A DNA stretch of 64,000 bases from Papio anubis (Eukaryota > Chordata > Mammalia > Primates > Cercopithecidae). Each line of letters starts with the position of its first letter. The stretch's first letter is position 1. The stretch covers positions 15,154,127 to 15,218,126 of the forward strand of contig NC_044995.1 of NCBI RefSeq assembly GCF_008728515.1. The letters run 5' to 3'. The notes below the pieces were generated by a model. The model saw only the letters and a list, made by a program, of their open reading frames with translations, ran no database searches and was not told the DNA's origin. Positions 48,112 through 64,000 of this stretch are shown here, piece after piece. A program made the position numbers and the translations under genes.

Positions 48112-49305
48112 ATGCGCTGCCCCAAGTGCCTTCTCTGCCTGTCAGCACTGCTCACACTCCTGGGCCTCAAAGTGTACATCGAGTGGACATCCGAGTCCCG
48201 GCTCAGCAAGGCCTACCCCAGCCCTCGGGGCACCCCGCCAGGCCCCACACCAGCCAATCCTGAGCCCACCCTACCTGCCAACCTCTCCGCCCGCCTAGGC
48301 CAGACTGGCCCGCTGCCCTTCGCTTACTGGAACCAGCAGCAGTGGCGGCTGGGGTCCCTGCCCAGTGGGGACAGCACTGAAACGGGGGGCTGCCAGGCTT
48401 GGGGGGCAGCCGCTGCCGCCGAGATCCCTGACTTCACCTCCTACCCCAAGGACCTCCGCCGTTTCCTGCTGTCAGCAGCCTGCCGGAGCTTCCCACAGTG
48501 GCTGCCTGGAGGTGGTGGCGGCCAAGTCTCCAGCTGCTCGGATACTGATGTCCCCTACCTGCTGTTGGCCGTCAAGTCAGAACCAGGGCGCTTTGCAGAA
48601 CGACAGGCCGTGAGGGAGACGTGGGGCAGTCCAGCTCCAGGGATCCGGCTGCTCTTCCTGCTAGGGTCTCCGGTGGGTGAGGCAGGGCCTGACCTAGACT
48701 CACTAGTGGCCTGGGAGAGCCGTCGCTACAGTGACCTGCTGCTCTGGGACTTCCTCGACGTCCCATTCAACCAGACGCTCAAAGACCTGCTGCTGCTGGC
48801 CTGGCTGGGCCGCCACTGCCCCGCCGTGAGTTTTGTCTTGCGAGCCCAGGATGATGCCTTTGTGCACACCCCTGCCCTGCTGGCTCACCTGCGGGCCCTG
48901 CCACCTGCCTCGGCCCGAAACCTCTACCTGGGTGAGGTCTTTACGCAGGCCATGCCTCTCCGGAAGCCAGGAGGACCCTTTTACGTGCCCGAGTCCTTCT
49001 TCAAAGGTGGCTACCCAGCCTATGCAAGCGGGGGTGGCTACGTCATTGCCGGGCGCCTGGCACCCTGGCTACTGCGGGCGGCAGCCCGTGTGGCACCCTT
49101 CCCCATTGAGGACGTCTACACTGGCCTTTGCATCCGAGCCCTGGGCCTGGTGCCCCAGGCCCACCCAGGCTTCCTCACAGCCTGGCCAGCAGACCGCACT
49201 GCGGACCACTGCGCTTTCCGCAACCTGCTGCTAGTACGGCCCCTGGGCCCTCAGGCCAGCATTCGGCTCTGGAAGCAACTGCAAGACCCAAGGCTCCAGT
49301 GCTGA
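48112..49305 (+). CDS. B3GNT8: B3GNT8, UDP-GlcNAc:betaGal beta-1,3-N-acetylglucosaminyltransferase 8
   Basis: An intact single-exon frame of 397 residues, the usual B3GNT8 length, from MRCPKCLLCL to DPRLQC. It is a Golgi type II membrane enzyme of glycosyltransferase family 31. It adds beta-1,3-GlcNAc to galactose on branched N-glycans, extending poly-N-acetyllactosamine, and is known to partner B3GNT2. Residues about 6-24 form the membrane anchor; about 25-110 are a Pro/Ser-rich stem. The GT31 domain starts near 146 (VPYLLLAVKSEPG), with RQAVRETWG (164-172), the metal-binding DDA (247-249, in RAQDDAF) and EDVYTGLC (333-340). N-glycosylation sequons are at N57 and N220. The start has G at -3. 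The gene is convergent with BCKDHA. I found no canonical AATAAA before the BCKDHA end. Several residues differ from human as I recall it. Confidence 0.97.
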   Translation: MRCPKCLLCLSALLTLLGLKVYIEWTSESRLSKAYPSPRGTPPGPTPANPEPTLPANLSARLGQTGPLPFAYWNQQQWRLGSLPSGDSTETGGCQAWGAAAAAEIPDFTSYPKDLRRFLLSAACRSFPQWLPGGGGGQVSSCSDTDVPYLLLAVKSEPGRFAERQAVRETWGSPAPGIRLLFLLGSPVGEAGPDLDSLVAWESRRYSDLLLWDFLDVPFNQTLKDLLLLAWLGRHCPAVSFVLRAQDDAFVHTPALLAHLRALPPASARNLYLGEVFTQAMPLRKPGGPFYVPESFFKGGYPAYASGGGYVIAGRLAPWLLRAAARVAPFPIEDVYTGLCIRALGLVPQAHPGFLTAWPADRTADHCAFRNLLLVRPLGPQASIRLWKQLQDPRLQC

Positions 49306-49904
49306 CTCTCGGTGGGGAGGGCAGAGGTGCTGACCTGGCCCGGGCCCTGGCCTGGGCCTCTGGGGCCTGCCCCTGGCTCAGCCCCTCCTTCCAGGTCTTG
49401 ATGGGAGGGAGGAGGGCTTAGAAGCTGGACAACTTAAGCCACTCCTTGGCCTCCCCAGCCAGGGGCCTGGGCAGGAAAGATGGGCTGGTGAGCTGTTTTT
49501 GCCTACTTTTGTTTTTGAAAAACATGCACTCCCCACTCTGAGGCCTGGGGTTGTTTTTTCACTGTGGGGCCCTGGAGTGGTGGGGAGCAGGGCTTGGCCA
49601 CACCCTGACCTTCATCCTGGACGCTCCCCTGCACCCTTGCTGGGCAGGGCTAGCTCTGCTGGGCTCCCTGTTACTCTGCTGGACAGCAGGCTTGCCCCAT
49701 TCTGTGAGAGAGCAGGAGACCATCTCTGGAGGATCCCCCCACCCCCATCCTGTCTGCTGGAGCTAACCTTCCAGCTTGCGAAAGCTTCCGGGGGAAGTAG
49801 GTATCTCAAGGGCCTTGACCTTATTTATCTAAGGTGGAGAAGCTGGGGGTGGCCTCAAATCACCCCCAAACTCCAGAGGTGGTAGAGACCAGAGGTGGTA
49901 GAGA
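49306..49904. other. Gap between convergent B3GNT8 and BCKDHA
   Basis: Holds the B3GNT8 3' UTR. No repeat and no canonical AATAAA on the plus strand. Open frames here have no recognisable product. Confidence 0.5.
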
Positions 49905-49923
49905 GCCAGGCGCAGAGATGCAG

Positions 49924-49929
49924 TTTATT
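49924..49929 (-). terminator. BCKDHA: BCKDHA polyadenylation signal
   Basis: TTTATT on the plus strand (AATAAA on minus), about 365 bases after the BCKDHA stop codon. Cleavage is expected near 49,905-49,915. Confidence 0.75.
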
Positions 49930-50291
49930 TGTGACCTCTGCTGGCCACTCGCACCTGCGCAAGTTCCACAGGCTGACCTGCCATGTCCACCCCATACCCA
50001 GAGGGGCTTCTAGTCCTGTACACCCCCTCACCCAGCCCCTGGGAGAAGGCACTGTAACAACAGCTGAAAAGAGGGCTGACGGAGCCCCAGCAACTGCAGC
50101 AGATACTATCCCCCGACAATGTAACAGCCTGGAGGAGCAGGGGTGAAGAGCGGCAGCCGCCCGGGCCGCCGAGTGTTTTAGAGGGAGCTGACTGGGAAAG
50201 AGGGTAGTGTGCTGCCAGGTCCCCCTGCTCCCCTTAGAGTGGGCTACCTCTCGGGGTAGCTGAAGGCGGGTGGGGGTGGGCTGAGCAGGCC

Positions 50292-61859
<11,568 letters not shown>

Positions 61860-62160
61860 GGCTAGGCGTGGTGGTTCACGCCTATAATCCTAGTACTTTG
61901 GGAGGCCACGGCAGGTGGATCACTTGAGGTCAGGAGTTCAAGACTAGCCTGGCCAACAGGGTGAAACCCCATCTCTACTAAAAATACAAAAATTAGCCGG
62001 ATGTGGTGATGGGCGCCTGTAATCCCAGCTATTTGGGTGACTGAGGCAGGAGAATCTCTTGAACCTGGGAGGTGGAGGTTGCAGTGAGCCGAGATTGCGC
62101 CACTGCACTCCAGCCTGGGCGAAAGAGAGAGATTCCGTCTCTAAATAAATAAATAAAAAT
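61860..62160 (+). mobile_element. Alu
   Basis: Sense Alu, aggctaggcgtggtggttc to (AAAT)n. Confidence 0.95.
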
Positions 62161-62187
62161 AACATAAAAGAAAAGAAGTATCTATAG

Positions 62188-62480
62188 CTTGGTGCGGTAG
62201 CTCATACCTATAATCCTAGCGTTTTGGGAGGCCGAGGCAGGCAGATCACCTGAGGTTGGGAGTTTGAGACCAGCCTGACCAACATGGAGAAACCCCATCT
62301 CCACTAAAAATACAAAATTAGCCAGGTGTGCTGGGGCATGCCTGTAATCCCAGCTACTCAGGAGGCTGAGACAGGAGACTTGCTTGAACCAGGGAGGCAG
62401 TGAGCCGAGATTGTGCCATTGCACTCCAGCCTGGGCAACAAGAGCAAAACTCCGTCTCGAAAATAAAAAAAAAAAAAAAA
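62188..62480 (+). mobile_element. Alu
   Basis: Sense Alu, ttggtgcggtagctcatacc to an A tail, with a short deletion in the second arm. Confidence 0.93.
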
Positions 62481-63510
62481 GAAATATCTACAGAGGGAAT
62501 GAGAGGGGAGAAAGGGATAGCAAGGGAAGGGAGGAGACAGGCATGAGATGAGGTTTCTGGTGTGGGCGAGCGGGTGGATGGTGGTGCCCTTCACTGAGAA
62601 ACAGACTAGATGAGGCAAAGGAGCACGCCTGGGAGGAAGATGTCGAGGTCAAGTTCAGACAGGATTAGTTTGCTGTGGGACATCCAGGGCGAGAAGCCAA
62701 GCAGGGCTCTGACAAGCAGTCTGGACAGGGCTCTGGGCAGCCCTGGCATACGGATGCACATGAGATCACACAGGGCCACGTGTAAAGCACAACAAAGGCA
62801 GCCTGGACAGCACCTTAGGGACACCCCGGGGTCAGTGCACCTCATGGTTGGGCAGTGCCCTCCCCCGTGTGTTCCCAGGCCTGGCTTTCCCGTTGCTGTG
62901 GGGGAAACTGATGAATGTGTGCTTTCTTCCAAGTGGGGAGCCAATTAAAAGTTAATGCACATTCCAGTGCCAAGTGAGTGGGCGGTGCTGAGTACTGAGG
63001 GCCTGGCAGGACTGTCCAGGTTAGCGTGGGGAGGAGCCTGCGACCAGCCCCCTGAGGATCAGGACTCCGGGCTACTGGCAGAGGCTCGTGATTGCCTTCC
63101 CAGTATCCTATTCCCCTCCTCTGTTAACAGAGGTCTCAATCTCCCGCAGGCAGCAACTGCCTGGACTAAAGGATTATTAATACATTTCTGTCTCCCCTGC
63201 AGCTAGGAGTGGCCCATGAAATGTATGCAGATGTTACTAGGTGGGACTACCCAGAAAGCTCTAAAAAGGTAGTGGGGTGTGATAGCTGGGATGTGCCATG
63301 TCTGGCCTTCCACCTTCCCTCTACTTCCTGCCTAGAATGAGATGTGATGGAGAGAGCTTCAGCAACCATTTTGGCTCATGAAGGGACCTCAGAGAAGGTA
63401 GAAGCCAATGCTATGAGTGGCAGATCTAAGCAATGAAAGAAAACTGGGTGTCCAATGACTCCAATGACATCATGGTGCCACCAGACCTGCCCCAGACCAC
63501 CTGTTTCCAG
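62481..63510. other. BCKDHA intron 3 (part), nothing recognised except an old repeat
   Basis: No exon seen. The 112-codon frames on both strands at about 62,606-62,948 overlap each other and have no recognisable domain. Confidence 0.4.
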
Positions 63511-63811
63511 ATTTTTTTTTTTTTTTTTTTTGAGACAAAGGCTCACTCTTTAGCCCAGGCCGGAATACAGTGGTGTGATCTTGGCTCACTGCAACCTCTG
63601 CCTCCCAGGCTTAAGTGATTGTCCCACCTCAGCCTCCTGAGTAGCTGGGACTACAAGCATGCACCACCATGCCAGGCTATTTTATGTGTTTTTAGTAAAG
63701 ATGGGGTTTTGCCATGTTGGCCAGGCTGATCTCAAACTCCTGACCTCAGGTGATCCACCCACCTTGGCCTCCCAAAATGCTGGGATTACTATGAGCCACT
63801 GGGCCCGGCCC
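63511..63811 (-). mobile_element. Alu
   Basis: Antisense Alu, T tract to ...gccactgggcccggcc. Confidence 0.95.
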
Positions 63812-63892
63812 AGGTTTCTTTCATTCAAAAGAAGAAATTACTCGTCTGTATAGGCTACTACTTTTGTTTTTATTTGTTAGGGTTTGGGGTTT

Positions 63893-63958
63893 TGTGTGTG
63901 TGTGTGTGTGTGTGTGTTTTTGTTTTGTTTCGTTTTTTGTTTTGTTTTGTTTTGTTTT
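63893..63958. repeat. (TG)n and (GTTTT)n simple repeats
   Basis: About 12 TG units followed by repeated gtttt, near the right edge of the window. Confidence 0.9.
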
Positions 63959-64000
63959 TGGAGTGGGAAAGAGGTCTGTAACTCACAGCTGAACACCGTC

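Overview
This is a stretch of primate nuclear DNA, most likely from an Old World monkey. About sixty Alu elements, L1/L2/MIR remnants, LTRs and hAT transposons fill it, and its genes are split by GT-AG introns. The gene order and strands match human chromosome 19q13.2 read in reverse: ERICH4 (-), DMAC2/ATP5SL (+), B3GNT8 (+), BCKDHA (-). Several residues differ from the human proteins as I remember them. At least one Alu (44998-45297) has the 'cctcgcccggctag' and 'attacaggcttgagcc' variants that I associate with cercopithecid AluY. I therefore infer a macaque/baboon-type genome rather than human; the species call is inference.

Layout. Positions 1-8,868 hold one large satellite-like array (open at the left edge) of about 75-bp monomers. 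Each monomer is internally palindromic, and part of the array is duplicated as a block of about 2.9 kb. It is broken by a solo LTR and four Alus. Positions 8,870-28,900 show no recognisable protein gene: Alus, L1 scraps, old LTRs, a short tandem repeat that contains a stray scrap of the satellite, and a perfect 29-bp inverted repeat. ERICH4 (28,938-30,012, minus) is a complete two-exon gene. Positions 30,700-34,400 are repeats, including a hAT element with a clear target duplication. DMAC2 (34,572-42,353, plus) is complete in six coding exons behind a compact ETS/CRE/YY1 promoter. One Alu-filled part of its intron 3 (about 38,990-40,310) looks like poorly polished sequence. Positions 45,300-50,900 are free of Alu and carry B3GNT8 (single coding exon, 48,112-49,305). 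BCKDHA runs on the minus strand: exons 4-9 (320 of 445 residues) lie between 60,816 and 50,292, and its 5' part continues beyond the right edge.

Function. DMAC2 (complex I assembly) and BCKDHA (branched-chain amino-acid oxidation) act in mitochondria. B3GNT8 is a Golgi glycosyltransferase. ERICH4 has no known function that I can state. I see no operon-like or bacterial system. The part most worth a second look is the palindromic array and its layered history.
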